This document shows, one piece after another, positions 46,201 to 56,822 of a stretch of 64,000 nucleotides of DNA. The position numbers and the translations under genes are program-made. Origin of the DNA: Ulota crispa (taxonomy: Eukaryota > Streptophyta > Bryopsida > Orthotrichales > Orthotrichaceae). Within the stretch, counting starts at the first letter, position 1. Every line of letters begins with the position of its first letter. A model generated the notes under the pieces. It ran no database searches. It had not been told where the DNA came from and worked only from the letters and a program-made list of their open reading frames with translations. The stretch lies in contig OY987249.1 of assembly GCA_963920765.1 (NCBI GenBank), positions 436,501-500,500 on the forward strand. Reading direction: 5' to 3'.

Positions 46201-49200
46201 CAAATCCGTAAGCTCCATTTCAAAACATCAAGTTTGATTATTTTTTGTACGTGCTTGTTTATTGATTATATGTTTGTGTTTTAAAGTTTGATGAAAAATC
46301 ACTACATATCAAAATGTCATTTATTTATTTATTTGATTTTATTGGATGCAGAAACCCATGTATGTTTCAAGATCCTCGGATAGTTATCTTACAACCGGAT
46401 CTTGGAGTCCTTCTAGACCTGCAGTGATATACATTGGGCTTATTGATGGAACTATTGAAATTTGGGATTTGCTTGAATGCACTCATCAACCATCTATGAT
46501 AGTGCATGCTAGCTCGTGCCAAGTGACTTCTATGGAGTTTTGGAAATTAAAAAGTACAAAACTTTGTATCTTTACGTTGTTTAGCAAACACCCTTGTTTA
46601 TAAAATAAAGGGAATTGTTAAAGTGACACCCTCATGTTGTTGACATCATATTTTGAGGGGCACAAGGGCTTTTCACTTTTGTCTGCGTCCAATTTTTGTG
46701 CTCTTTTGGCTGAAAAAGTGAACATCAATGTGCATGCTTTGATGACAATGTTTATAGAAGTAACGTGCCCATTGCGAGGTGTTGTATTAACAATTGGGAG
46801 TGTTGCTTTAGCAATTCCTTGAAATAAATTATAGATCACGAATGTTTCAATTTTCGTAAGCTTTGGGTTTCACTAGGTGCCATTCAACTATTGGAGCATT
46901 TACTTAAAATATTTAGTGCAAAACCTCTTGAATTGAAGTGGTCCAATCTTTTTGAAACACACTTTGGGACAATAGAAGGGAACGCATCGGCCGTGTTATA
47001 TAGATATTGGTGTTCCCAAATCATGTTAAAAACGAAGGAGTATCTTCAAATTATTTCAAGTTTTATACCCAAATTTGACATACACAATGTTGTCAATACT
47101 ATGTAGTTTATGTTGATTGAATGATTGTTATACATTAGGTATAGTGAAACTATACATGAAGTAGTGTGTTTTTATGGTTGCTATACAATTTATCATTCTT
47201 ACAAGTGTTGTGGGTGTGACATGGCAGCACCCCAATTTCTTGCTGTTGGAGATATATTAGGTATTGTGCATATTATGGAGATCCCTAGGAGCCTCCGACG
47301 TGCTAATTATAAAGAGGTTTGCTAAATTTTTCTACTTAAATTTTAATGTTGGTGAACTTAATACAATAAATAGATATAAAACTTTTCAAAACCAATGTCA
47401 TTACAATAAAATTTCAATTTATACTATCTTTGTCTTTTTGATAAACCCCTCAAGGTCCAGGCAGCGATTTTTGAGCTGTGTAGTGACTTTGGGCAAGTCA
47501 CTACAAATGGATTTTGCATTTGTTTTTTGTTTTATTTTCAGACATGAAGTACCCAAGGAGTAGCTTTAAGGCCCAACAATTTTCATAACTTTGGACTACA
47601 TGGTTCAAAAGTTATTGCATGAATTGTTGTTTGCTTTGCTCGTCAAGGTAGCTTGGGGAGCTCAAAAACTTCTTTCAAAATTACATTTCAAATCTGGTTT
47701 TTAAAAAAATTGGTTCTTTAGATCTATATATAGGTGGGAAGCTTTTAATCATTCAATTTCCATTAATGAGATGAAAGTTATGAGAAGTTTTAGTTTGTGG
47801 GTAGGTAGACTCCATACCTACCTACAAACTAAAACTTCTCATAACTTTCATCTCATTAATGGAAATTGAATGATTAAAAGCTTCCCACCTATATATAGAT
47901 CTAAAGAACCAATTTTTTTTAAAACCAGATTTGAAATGTAATTTTGAAAGAAGTTTTTGAGCTCCCCAAGCTACCTTGACGAGCAAAGCAAACAACAATT
48001 CATGCAATAACTTTTGAACCATGTAGTCCAAAGTTATGAAAATTGTTGGACCTTGAAGCTACTCCTTGAGTATTTCATGTGTGAAAATAAAATAAAAAAC
48101 AAATGCAAAATCTATTTGTAGTGACCTGCCCCAAAATCACTAAACACAGCTCAAAAATCGCTGCCTGGACCTTGAGGGGTTAAATATTTGTAATCCAAAC
48201 CTGAATTATGTGATATGTTGATGCTACAGAAACCGGCTTTCAGAAACTTTATGATGAGGCAACAAGCTTGGATTGAAGATGTGGAAACAAGAGCTGCAGG
48301 ACGTAATGCTGAAATTGCAAAGCGAAGTATCAAACTAGCTGCAGAAAAGGTAGTTTTAAAATGAAGATTATGTGAATAACAACAAGTGAAAAAATGTGTG
48401 AAAATCATATGAAAAAAGTATGAAACTTATGAAAAAACCTAGGTAAAAATAAAAAGACATATATGTGAAGATTGCACAAGATGTAGCATCTAAATGTGAT
48501 CACTTTCAACCTTGTCTCAATTGATTTGTTTTTGCAAAGTGTTGCTACAAAAATGTCATAAAACCAAGTGGTGAAATTCTTAAAATTTTATTTCTCTAAA
48601 AGAGAAGGACTTCCGCCAAAGGAAAACAAAGGTATTTCTAGGAAAAGTAGTAAAATGGTGAACTTTATAGTTTGATTAATTGTCCACTAATTGCCTCCAT
48701 TGTAGTGTATTGGTATTTACCTTTTCATGAACACAAGTTGAATAGCACTTAGGTAGCTTATGGAATTTTTGTTTGTTGATTCCATGATTTTAAGAGGTTG
48801 TTTTGATACAAAGATATTTCAAAAGATGGTCGTTTTTGCTGCAATACTCCAAAAGAATTTGAAAATATTGATTCTATTGACTCGATTGCCCAATCTTATT
48901 TTTGCTTGTATATGAGGGCCTAACAAAATTCAAAACATACAACCAATTTATTTTTATGTTGTAAAGGGTAATTTGTGTTGATTTTTATAAAAGTGAATAT
49001 AAATATATCGATAATCAATATACGAAGTTGAGAAGAAGCATCCTGCAATCACAATTTTGGAAAAAGATGTTTAGAATAAGGCTTTAGTTGATTTAACTAA
49101 TGAAAAATTAATACATTCTTGCAAGTAAAAATGTTACAGCAAGCACCTCATAGTCTACAGATGAATCTATTTTGATAAATTACAGAAAAATGAGCTCAGC

Positions 49201-49709
49201 TAGGAATGAACCTTTTTTCTTATTTCTCCCTAGTTGCCTACAACATAATGGAGTTATTGAGAGTAAGCATTTAGGTATTCAAGTATCAAACAAAAATCTA
49301 ATGTAAAAAGATGAGAAACCTAAAATTTCCTACTATTTATCGTATTGTCAAGCAAGACAATTATCACAAAAAAACCAACAATTGCAATTCCATTAATATT
49401 AGAAACTCAAACAAATGTACATCAGACACGTTTTTCTAAATCTCACAAAAGTACTTCTGAAAAGTTAGGTATTAGGTTTTGGAAACTTAAGGTATAGTTG
49501 AACGACATTCAACCCCTGTTGAAGTATCAAGTTTATTTTGAAATCACCAAACTTTTTTTTGCAAAATTATTCAATGTCCAATCTTTGGGAAAATATAGAA
49601 ACAACTTCTATAAATTATTGTACGATTTCAATATAATCAACAGTAATGAAATATATTTGTGGTTTTAAAAATCTAGTTTAATTACATGTGGTGATCTTAA
49701 TGCTGATTA

Positions 49710-49750
<41 letters not shown>

Positions 49751-49978
49751 CATACATATATACATACACATATACATACACATGCATTCATTTGTTAGTT
49801 CATTCATTAGGAAAGAGGAGAGCAATTTTATAAGACTTGTACTTGGGATGAGCAAACTGAGGCAAATTATCTCAAATTTGAAGATGAATGTAGACTAAAG
49901 TATCGTAGTGGGGAACACAACTTTTCATCAGCAGAATCAAGTGCTCCAACCTCACCAAAATCAAACTCTCCACGATAA
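35345..49978 (+). CDS. DNAI3: Axonemal dynein intermediate chain, DNAI3/WDR63 (IC140) family, 18 exons, 817 aa
   Basis: This WD-repeat intermediate chain belongs to the two-headed inner-arm dynein f/I1 of flagella (IC140 of Chlamydomonas, WDR63 of animals). Exons are 35345-35432, 35689-35879, 36072-36182, 36355-36468, 36692-36763, 36960-37085, 37301-37413, 38315-38426, 43600-43797, 44149-44238, 44416-44628, 44852-44920, 45455-45658, 45788-45961, 46352-46553, 47228-47316, 48240-48349 (its 5' end is about 48230) and 49811-49978. They join in frame to 817 codons plus TAA. Family landmarks are ALQQNEVFDLFEDEF (near 242-260), EYQSFMDL, LLWTFADPVHP (about 363), VIVWDI (406), IIFWDIT (500), FALWRDG (617), IEIWDLLE (660) and GIVHIMEIP. 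A Lys/Glu-rich tail follows. Length is slightly below the animal protein. No frame damage is seen despite many intronic transposons; exon 6 and 15 donors are the least certain. Confidence 0.9.
37206..37260. repeat. (AT)n microsatellite in dynein intron 6
   Basis: An uninterrupted run of TA dinucleotides of about 27 units, lying about 40 bases upstream of exon 7. Confidence 0.95.
37491..37619. mobile_element. CACTA-type MITE in dynein intron 7
   Basis: Starts CACTACAAGAAAATTATGGT and ends in the near complement CCATGGTTTTCTTGTACTC. The whole 129 bases fold into a hairpin with GTTGAATTTAC..GTTGACAAAG arms. CACTACAAGAAAA is the classic terminus of plant CACTA (En/Spm) elements. The right terminal bases have drifted (CTC rather than GTG). 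Confidence 0.6.
38591..39461 (+). mobile_element. piggyBac-like MITE (871 bp) in dynein intron 8
   Basis: Begins CCCCTAAACTACCAAGGCC after TTGA (decayed TTAA) and ends CCTTGGGGCTTTAGGGG before TTAA (39462-39465). It is a same-orientation copy of 51277-52142; both contain CTCAAAACTG(C)(C)CCTATTG near the left end and CCAAAGCCCAATCTGACCTC near the middle. Confidence 0.72.
39645..39931. mobile_element. CACTA-type MITE with TTA duplication in dynein intron 8
   Basis: Starts CACTACAAGAAAATGGTCAT and ends GACCCTTTTTCTTATAGTG. The 3-base direct repeat TTA lies outside both ends (39642-39644 and 39932-39934), matching the 3-bp duplication of CACTA elements. The interior is a long hairpin built on TTATGACTACA(T/C) units. 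Confidence 0.75.
40004..40892. mobile_element. Foldback element, about 890 bp, in dynein intron 8
   Basis: The ends GTACAGCCAGGGTCCATGAA and, reversed, GTACAGTCAGGTCCATGAAT begin arms of about 390 bases that pair almost throughout. Shared inner segments are GGAAACATCCATATACACAT on the left and ATGTGCATATGGATGTTTCC on the right. The unpaired centre (about 40400-40500) is roughly 110 bases. No protein is encoded and the superfamily is unknown. Confidence 0.75.
40936..41064. mobile_element. CACTA-type MITE (CACTAGTAGAAAA), right tip lost
   Basis: Starts CACTAGTAGAAAATTGTGTT after TTA and pairs with TAGTTTATG...CTAGTTTTCTACTA at the other side. The last bases of the expected CTAGTG end are missing, and the next element begins directly at 41066. 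This suggests a deletion at the junction or an insertion into the MITE end. Confidence 0.55.
41066..41986 (+). mobile_element. piggyBac-like MITE (921 bp) in dynein intron 8
   Basis: Left end CTCCCAAAGGACC after CTAA, and right end CTTTTATGGG before TTAA (41987-41990), are both slightly decayed. It is an inverted copy of 42312-43231: CCCATTTGTCC(C) and its complement lie at opposite ends. The right half is also shared with the truncated copy at 8720-9005. Confidence 0.68.
42312..43231 (-). mobile_element. piggyBac-like MITE (920 bp), inverted copy of 41066-41986
   Basis: Begins CCCCTAAAGGACCATGGCC after TTAA (42308-42311) and ends AATGGTCCTTTATGGG before TTAA (43232-43235). It forms a large inverted pair with 41066-41986, separated by about 325 bases, in the same intron. 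Confidence 0.75.
43880..44106 (+). repeat. Possible mini-Helitron in dynein intron 9
   Basis: Ends GCATGCAAGGCATACTAGT followed by T, a common plant Helitron 3' end. The 5' side starts near TCTGCCTGTCA but lacks the expected preceding A. A related copy lies at 34893-35095. Confidence 0.35.
44967..45369. mobile_element. MITE (GGAATTGCTAAAGCAAC family), dynein intron 12
   Basis: The left end GGGAGTTGTTAAAAGCAACA and the right end, complementary (TGTTTTAGCAATTTCCC), are inverted. Internal TGTGCA(C/T)GC and CATCAATGTG segments match a second copy at 46611-46818. No coding content. Confidence 0.6.
46611..46818. mobile_element. MITE (GGAATTGCTAAAGCAAC family), dynein intron 15
   Basis: Ends GGAATTGTTAAAGTGACACC and, reversed, GGAATTGCTAAAGCAACACT. 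It is a shorter relative of 44967-45369. It lies just downstream of exon 15. Confidence 0.6.
47446..48179. mobile_element. piggyBac-like palindromic (snapback) MITE, 734 bp, dynein intron 16
   Basis: Begins CCCCTCAAGGTCCAGGCAGC and ends in the exact complement GCTGCCTGGACCTTGAGGGG. TTAA follows on the right (48180-48183), and a drifted TAAA precedes on the left. The two halves are reverse complements almost base for base, meeting near 47813 at CTACCTAC/TCCATACC. The inner 200 bases of each arm are nearly identical and the outer parts carry a few differences. Each half resembles the left part of 32380-33307 (CAAGGAGTAGCTTTAAGGCC is shared), so the element looks like a head-to-head duplication of one end. 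Confidence 0.85.
49706..49750. repeat. (AT)n microsatellite in dynein intron 17
   Basis: A run of AT dinucleotides followed by degenerate ATAC units to about 49790, about 20 bases upstream of exon 18. Confidence 0.9.
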
Positions 49979-51276
49979 GGTAGAATATTTATTTTTATTA
50001 AAACTACCTTATTAGCTAAAGGGTTAATGACAAATATCACTCACTATTTATTCTTGGTTTGATCATTCAGTGAAGCTTTATTCCAAATGTGTAAATGCAA
50101 ATTGTTAATTAATTTGGTGGATAATGTGAACGTTGCAAGTTATCAAGCATGTCATCAGTAATATAATTCTTCGTGGGTTAGTTTACTTTGAGAAATATAT
50201 CGTTTGTACGTCAACTTAATTAAGTGGTATTTGTTCAATATAGTTAGTTTAATTAGCTGTTGTTAAATTTCTATGCATACGTATGCAGGAAATCAAATAA
50301 AGAAAATTTTGCAGTATGTACAAAAGGATTGATTCCAAATGTATAGATTAAAATGTACCAGTACAATAAATGTATTTTACATTATGCACAAGTTTACTTG
50401 AGAGTAGATCCATTCATTCCGTATCATGCATTCTATTTTTTGAAATGGTTTCACGGAAACAACCTAATTACAAAATATATATAAAATACATTTTAGGATT
50501 TGGATTCAAATTGGTTATTCACCATGTGTTTGACAAACAAAGAGTTTTAGTCAAACCTATCATTTTAAATTTTCCTGTAAATATCGACATAGTCGATCAT
50601 CAAATGAATATTTAATGATGCAAAGATTAATTCAAACTTTTGAAAGGGAAAAAAACACTAAAGTTTATAAGTTAATGGGGGAAGAAAGGAGATGGAGGGG
50701 TTAGGCTAGTAGGAGGGGGGGGGGTTGTTGTGATTGGCATTCAATACACAAGTATTTGTTTGTGGATCAATAAGTAAAGGACAACTTTGTTTTTCAAGTT
50801 TATTCTTTTAATGGTGGAATTGTGTTTTATTCATAAAAAGAAAAAATTTTGATTTTCACTCCTATATCTTGTCTTAACAATAAGAAAGAATAGGATGTTC
50901 AAATTCTTATATACTAAGTTGGGTCCTTATGTAGGCTTGGATGTTCATACCAATGGCAAGGGAAGTGAATGCCAAGTGGGAGCGCAACAAATATTGGCTT
51001 ATAAGCAAGGAGCTTTACAAAACAAAACAATGTTTGGACTAAGTAGTAGGTTGTATCTGTATTAGTGCATTTGTATGCCCTTTTGTTTTGCAATTTTTTT
51101 TTCACTGTTTTATCAAATTCTACGTAGGTTTCTTTTCTCGTCTCTTGTAACCATCAAGTACATGGTGTTTGAAATAAACAGTTTATTTGTTGAACAAATG
51201 TGATATGAAATTATAAATACTAATTTTAGACTTTGAAATTTATCTACAGCAGTAGATGAGTTTTTAGTTCCTTTAA
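49979..51276. other. Dynein 3' region and intergenic DNA
   Basis: No further gene is recognised. Candidate AATAAA polyadenylation signals occur (for example near 50365). A G run of 12 lies at about 50714-50725. Confidence 0.4.
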
Positions 51277-52142
51277 CCCCTAAATTATCAAGGTCATTTT
51301 CTGCCAAAAACCACTCAAAACTGCCCCTATTGCTGCATCCATCAAAATTTTCAGCTAATTGTTGTTCTTGAAAATCCAACCATACAATGTTGAAATGTAC
51401 TTGTAGAAAAAGAACCACTGAAAATTTAATGACATTTGATAGTACAAATTGAAAATTATGAGCATTTGAAGGAAAAAGTTTTTTTTTTTTCCCATTGTGC
51501 CCAAAAATTTCAGATAGCTTTGACCACCATTTGCTAATTTTTTTGCTTTAGAGACCTTGAAGTTGTAATTTTATCTTATAGGTACTCAAGTTAGACATAT
51601 GTCTGCCACTTTTCAAGGCAATCAAAGACACATAACACATCCTAAAAAATATTGCAATGCCACTATATGACAAGTTTTGCAAATACACTATGACATTTTA
51701 GAGTGAAGTTTCCCACCACATGCTTTTAGATATGAAAAATCCAAATAATGTATTTGAAGATAAACATGTACTTCAAATGCCTCAAAAAAAAAGTTTAAAA
51801 ACTCAAAATCTCTAAAATTTAGAAGCTCCCAAAGCCCAATCTGACCTCCGAATTGGAAATGAAAGAGGGCAATGATGAAATATTGGGGACCACCAGAGCA
51901 ACATGTGGCAACCCCTCCCCTTACTCTCCCCTCCAAAATCCACATTTTTTCCGTTCCCTAAGTTGCCCCTCAAACTGCTTTTGGCCAAAAAAAGACCGTT
52001 ACTTGTGGACCGTGTGACATAATCACATGATTTTTTGCATCACACAAACCTTATACATTCCTACACTCTCATAAAAAGTTTCAAAAATCATGTAAAAATT
52101 GAAGTCACACGAGTCTACCTAAAACCTGAAGTCCTTTAGGGG
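51277..52142 (+). mobile_element. piggyBac-like MITE (866 bp)
   Basis: Begins CCCCTAAATTATCAAGG after TTAA (51273-51276) and ends GTCCTTTAGGGG before TTAA (52143-52146). It is a same-orientation copy of 38591-39461. Both flanks are intact TTAA. Confidence 0.78.
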
Positions 52143-52890
52143 TTAACATACCAAAAGATGATGAAGGAAGGGGCTAGAATCATGAGGATATTAAACGCAA
52201 ATGGCTATCGAGAATATTTTATGAAAAACCCTGTCATTGATTTTGGTAATGTGTGTTCATACTTACAAGAAACCAAAATCAAAGTGATAAATTTCAATGC
52301 CATTCTTTATGTGTGCACAATTTAAAAAATGAGTTGATTACAACAAAATATTAAAGGATACATATGATAAATCCAAATCTTGCTGTTTGAAAGCTAAAAA
52401 GGGGTTTTTTTTTGTAATCTTCATAGCACTGGAGAAGTGAGGGTTTATAGAAAAGACATGCCATCACATTCAAATTGACCCCTGGTTCTTTTTTCTTTCA
52501 CCAGGATCAAATTACTGATTAAAATTTATGCGTTTTACTTGTTTAGTTAAATCTACTACTGCCTTCTATTAGTGGATAAAAAAGCTTGCAAAGATGTAAC
52601 AAATATGAATTTTCAAGCCATTCATTTTTTTCAATTTCTTTTAGTTCATAATGAAATGTTGTTGTGTCTAATCTATATATAATTGAATATGATTTTGGCG
52701 GTTGGTTGTCTTCGACAATTTCATAACTCAAGATGACAATTCCATAACCAAATCATGTAACCAAATCATGGGAATGAGAGTGCATGGGGTTCCGTAATTG
52801 AATTATGGGAATGGAAGGCATGGGATTTTGTAATTGAATTATGGAAATGGGGGGCATGGACATTAAGGGCACGGGATATTTAAGGGTCAT
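52143..52890. other. AT-rich DNA, no gene recognised
   Basis: No coding or repeat structure is recognised, apart from two degenerate GGGAATGG/GGCATGG units at 52805-52860 that lead into the minisatellite. Confidence 0.4.
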
Positions 52891-52995
52891 GGGGATAGGG
52901 GGCATGGGAATAGGGGGCACAGGGATAGGGGGCACGGGGATAGGGGGCACGGGGATAGGGGGCACGGGGATAGGGGGCACGGGGATAGGGGGCAT
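52891..52995. repeat. G-rich 15-bp minisatellite
   Basis: Seven tandem units of GGGGATAGGGGGCAC with single-base variants (GGGAATAGG, AGGGATAGG and GGCAT). Each unit has two runs of four or five G on the plus strand, so the array could form G-quadruplexes. The open frame across it on the other strand (Pro-Ile-Pro-Val-Pro repeats) is a by-product. Confidence 0.92.
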
Positions 52996-54576
52996 GAGGA
53001 CATGGTAGGGGTCACAAGGCTCAACCCATTGGTACAAAGGGTGAGTAAACTAGTTACAGATAAAATAATGTCACATTTAAAATTGTTCATTCCTTAAAAT
53101 AATCGGAATTAGTATGTTGAATAATTTTTCTCTATGAATTAAAAAATGTAAATGTAAAAGCATTGTTCTAAAAGTTAATTTGTTATTTGAATAAAGCATG
53201 ACTCTACTTCAATTCATTTATGGCTTCTTCAAAATTAGTGTTCTAGTTGGTAATTTGAAAGAACTTTTTAAAGTAATTTTTTCTATCACAAAGACGTCCA
53301 TCTTTGCCTCAATCCATAACATCATTGACTTGTGATTTTGAGTTCGTTAGAAGTAAAGCAACAAGCTATAGGACAAAAGTAATTGTAAGCCCTCAGTTAC
53401 ATTGCTAAGGCAACGACAAGAATAACATGAATCTTATTAAATAATCAATTTGCAGTTGTATCTAGCTCTTTAGTTAGAACTTAATCTATGATGAAGTTGA
53501 GTATGCTATTTGGATCAAGTTTGGTTTTTAGATTTTTAGAAACAATTTTGGAACTTTCAATTAAAAATTGCTTCTTAAACCCTGTACTTAAAAATTTGGA
53601 GTACTAATTAGGAATTTTTTTTTCTCCCTACAAAATTGAATTACCAAGGATGAGATTTTGAATCTTTTGTTAATATTTGCCATAGTTGTCAATTCCAAAA
53701 TTTTGCAAGATGAACATTAAGATACTTGTGAAAGATTGAAAGCTAATACATTAAACAATGTTGTTCAAAGCAAATTCTAGCAAGCTCGTTGAATATCATT
53801 TTTTGACCTTTTTGATATCTATGAAAAAATTCCAATGTTTGGTTTTTAATTGTTAACAAGTGAAGAGTACATATTTCTTCAAATTTATTAAGAAAAAGCC
53901 TCCTAAACCCTACAACGGCTACAAGAATTGGGAGTTAAAATTTTGAATTATGAATCCATGCATTGAAATCTGAAACACAAAATAAGTGATAAACACCATA
54001 TTAGGTAAATTAGGAAAAACGGAGGGATCATTTTGTATTCCACCTTAATCTTACATACAATAAATGTAGGCATAGCTATTGCTCAAAGGTGTAATTATTT
54101 GAAGTTCTAGGAGGCAGTCATTGAGACTTCAATATTATTAAAAAAAAAATGCATGCTCTTTTTTTTTGTAATATGCTAAATTGTACATAATGACCAGGAA
54201 TAATGAAAGTCTCAAAATTTACTATTTTTCCACTTTACCTAATATGGTGTTGATTTTCTTAACTTTCCGTGTGTTGCAAATTTTTATGTTGGTTTAATTT
54301 ATCACCTCTAATACAGGGACTCTAAACCAAATTTTTATGCACCTGTCCTATTGTTCAAAAAATAAATTTACACATTATTGCACAAACTTACAATATATTC
54401 AAACAAAAAATCCTTTGAAAATGGGTTCAAAGAAAAAGACTTTGTGACAAATTAAAAAATAAATAAATCTATAATTAGAATAAAGTGAAAACATGCTCAT
54501 GTAAAAAGAAAGCATTTATCTATCAATTGTAAATTTCAAAAATAATTGAAAACCCATTTGATTCAACTTTTATTAA
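52996..54576. other. AT-rich DNA containing one short MITE
   Basis: No gene is recognised. The only structured item is the MITE at 53993-54250, listed separately. Confidence 0.4.
53993..54250. mobile_element. Short MITE (AACACCATA family)
   Basis: The left end AACACCATATTAGGTAAATT pairs with the right end TTTACCTAATATGGTGTT. The interior is less paired than in the copies at 9319-9477 and 31500-31615. Confidence 0.58.
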
Positions 54577-55122
54577 CCCCTAAACGCCCAATTGACCATT
54601 TTTTGGTTGCTGCCCTTTTGTGCAGGCTGCCCAAAATGAAAAAAAAATTCATTTTTTGGAAAAATTAAAAGTATTTTCATATAGGAAAGCAAGTCTACTT
54701 TCCAACCCAATTTGAATCATGTCAATCCAAGTTAAACTCCACCAAGGAGAATTTTTCAAAGACAAACACTTCAATATTTGCTAATGATTGTTACAAATTT
54801 ATTGTTTTGAAAAATTAATGATGTTCTCTTCATCAAAAATATTGCATTTTTGAACCTTCAAAAAGAATGTCTATTTTTAACCAATCATTCCAAATTTTAA
54901 TCTTTGTGAATAAAATTTGTAATTTTGATAAGTATTAAATGGTAAATGCTTATAAATTCATTAAATAAGAGTACAAACTTTTCATGAATGTTTGACCGGA
55001 TGGATAATTACTAAAAATCATGATTCTTATTTTCTTTTATGAATCAAACTTCGTTGAAGTTACAAAAGTATCATTTTAGAATGCATTTATGTTTTGCCCT
55101 TACCCCCTTGGGCGTTTAGGGG
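54577..55122 (+). mobile_element. piggyBac-like MITE (546 bp), abutting the next one
   Basis: Begins CCCCTAAACGCCCAATTG after TTAA (54573-54576) and ends CTTGGGCGTTTAGGGG. Its right TTAA (55123-55126) is also the left TTAA of the element at 55127. Confidence 0.75.
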
Positions 55123-55126
55123 TTAA

Positions 55127-56040
55127 CCCTTTAAAGACCACACACATTTTTCCAAAATCTACTAGAAACCAAGGCAATAAGATTAGATGTGCATTTGAAA
55201 CAAATATGGATCCAATTTTAATAATCCAACCGTACAAATGTGAAGGACACCTTGTTTGCTGCAATGCATCAAATTTTTAGCTAGATCTACAATTGGAGGT
55301 GAAATATTATAATGATTGAGTGAGCCAAATATGGAAGATCTCTAGTTTTTATGCTTGTGTGGTTTTGAATGGTAGTGCTCCATGCAAGTTTTGATTGAGA
55401 AGAGCCTTACATTTCTAAAAAGCAGGGTTTCCCACCTTTCCAACAAGACTAGTTTCACACAAATAGACAAAAATAGCAATCACAAGGTGTAGCTAAGTGG
55501 ACAAAAAGGGTCAAAAATTCCGTTTTCTTTGCTACCCTAAAACGGTTCTACAAGAAATTTGATAATTGTTACAAAAAATGTGATAAGTGAAAGCAATCAA
55601 GAATTGGCCATAAATGTAGGATGATTTTTTTAATAAATAAATTGATAGCATCATTTCAATGGATTCTCAAATAGTGCAACTTTAATACTACTGTATAGAG
55701 AAACAATACAAGCGTATTTCTTGAAAAATTTGAAGTTTTTAAAGATTGTACAATGAAAATGTGGCATTTTTCTTGGATGTTTGATGTATTGTGTTGTTGC
55801 TTTGATCCATCTTTGACCAAATATGGATACGTATTTTGAGGCCATGATGTATGAACACCCTTATTTACCAACTTCCATATCCGATTCTATTATCGTTTTT
55901 TGGGTTGGATGCAAAATTCTTGTGATCACAAGCATTCTTCAAAATCATCAAAATCATTTTCCAAATTGTTAAGCGATTTTACTGTATAGGCCAAAAACTA
56001 CTCTCCCAAACCAAAATATGGTTCGGTGGTCTCTAAAGGG
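55127..56040 (+). mobile_element. piggyBac-like MITE (914 bp), ends close to the transposase-bearing element
   Basis: Begins CCCTTTAAAGACCACACAC and ends GGTGGTCTCTAAAGGG, with TTAA on both sides (55123-55126 and 56041-56044). Its termini are the closest in the window to those of 9770-15347 (CCCTTTA followed by GACC). Confidence 0.75.
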
Positions 56041-56302
56041 TTAACAAGTATTGACAAGTGCACCAATGCATCTAATTGTATCACTTGTATGGAGATAAAT
56101 AAGCATGGGATTTAAATTTTTTAATTTGGGAGTCATCTTATAATCGCTCTTTTAGATTATATTCTATAATAGATCTTCACATTTATGTTTGTGTAATATG
56201 GAGTATTACTTTGTCCTAAGGGGCTTATAGGCGTATTATGGCATATCAAATTTTGGCCTCTTACATACTTTCCACCTTGTCAGACCCAGAATAAACTTAT
56301 TA

Positions 56303-56819
56303 GGGCATCTGCAATGCACCCTGGGAAAACTCCCAGCAAGAATCCCGGTACTTTAGTGCGGTCTTTTAATAGGTAAGGAATTTGACCATGAATTGTTAAT
56401 GATTTGAATAGGGTTGAAAATATTATTGTGAAAATGTAAAATATTTTAGGTTTGGGCATTGCATGATTTAAATATTTCCCATCAAATATTAGTTAACTTT
56501 CAAAAAACTTAGAAGCCCCTCCAAATCAAGCCTAAATAAGGAAATTTAAGTAAAGGGGTTGGAAAATGTACCAACCCCTTCACTAAAATTTTCTTATTTA
56601 GGCTTGATTTGGAGGGGCTTCTAAGTTTTTTTGGAAGTTAGCTAATATTTGATGGGATATATCTAAATCATGCAAAGCCTAAACCCAAATATTATTGTGT
56701 TTTCACAATAATATTTTCAATTCCCTTCAAATCATCAAAAATTCATGGTCAAATTCCTTGTCTATTAAAAGACCAGACAAAAGTACCAGGAGTTTTCCCG
56801 AAGTGCATTGCAAATGCCC
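56303..56819. mobile_element. PIF/Harbinger-like hairpin MITE, first of a chain of three
   Basis: Starts GGGCATCTGCAATGCACC and ends AAGTGCATTGCAAATGCCC, with TTA on both sides (56300-56302 and 56820-56822). Most of the sequence folds back, for example AAGCCCCTCCAAATCAAGCC with GGCTTGATTTGGAGGGGCTT. TTA duplications and GGGCATC-type ends suggest the Tourist/PIF-Harbinger group. Confidence 0.72.
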
Positions 56820-56822
56820 TTA

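Noticed and set aside
45190-46839. Short open frames in dynein introns 12 and 15
   Set aside because: They lie within a MITE family shared by both introns and are on non-conserved frames.
52753-53037. Open frame of Pro-Ile-Pro-Val-Pro repeats on the minus strand
   Set aside because: It is simply the translation of the 15-bp minisatellite; 15 being a multiple of three keeps any frame open.
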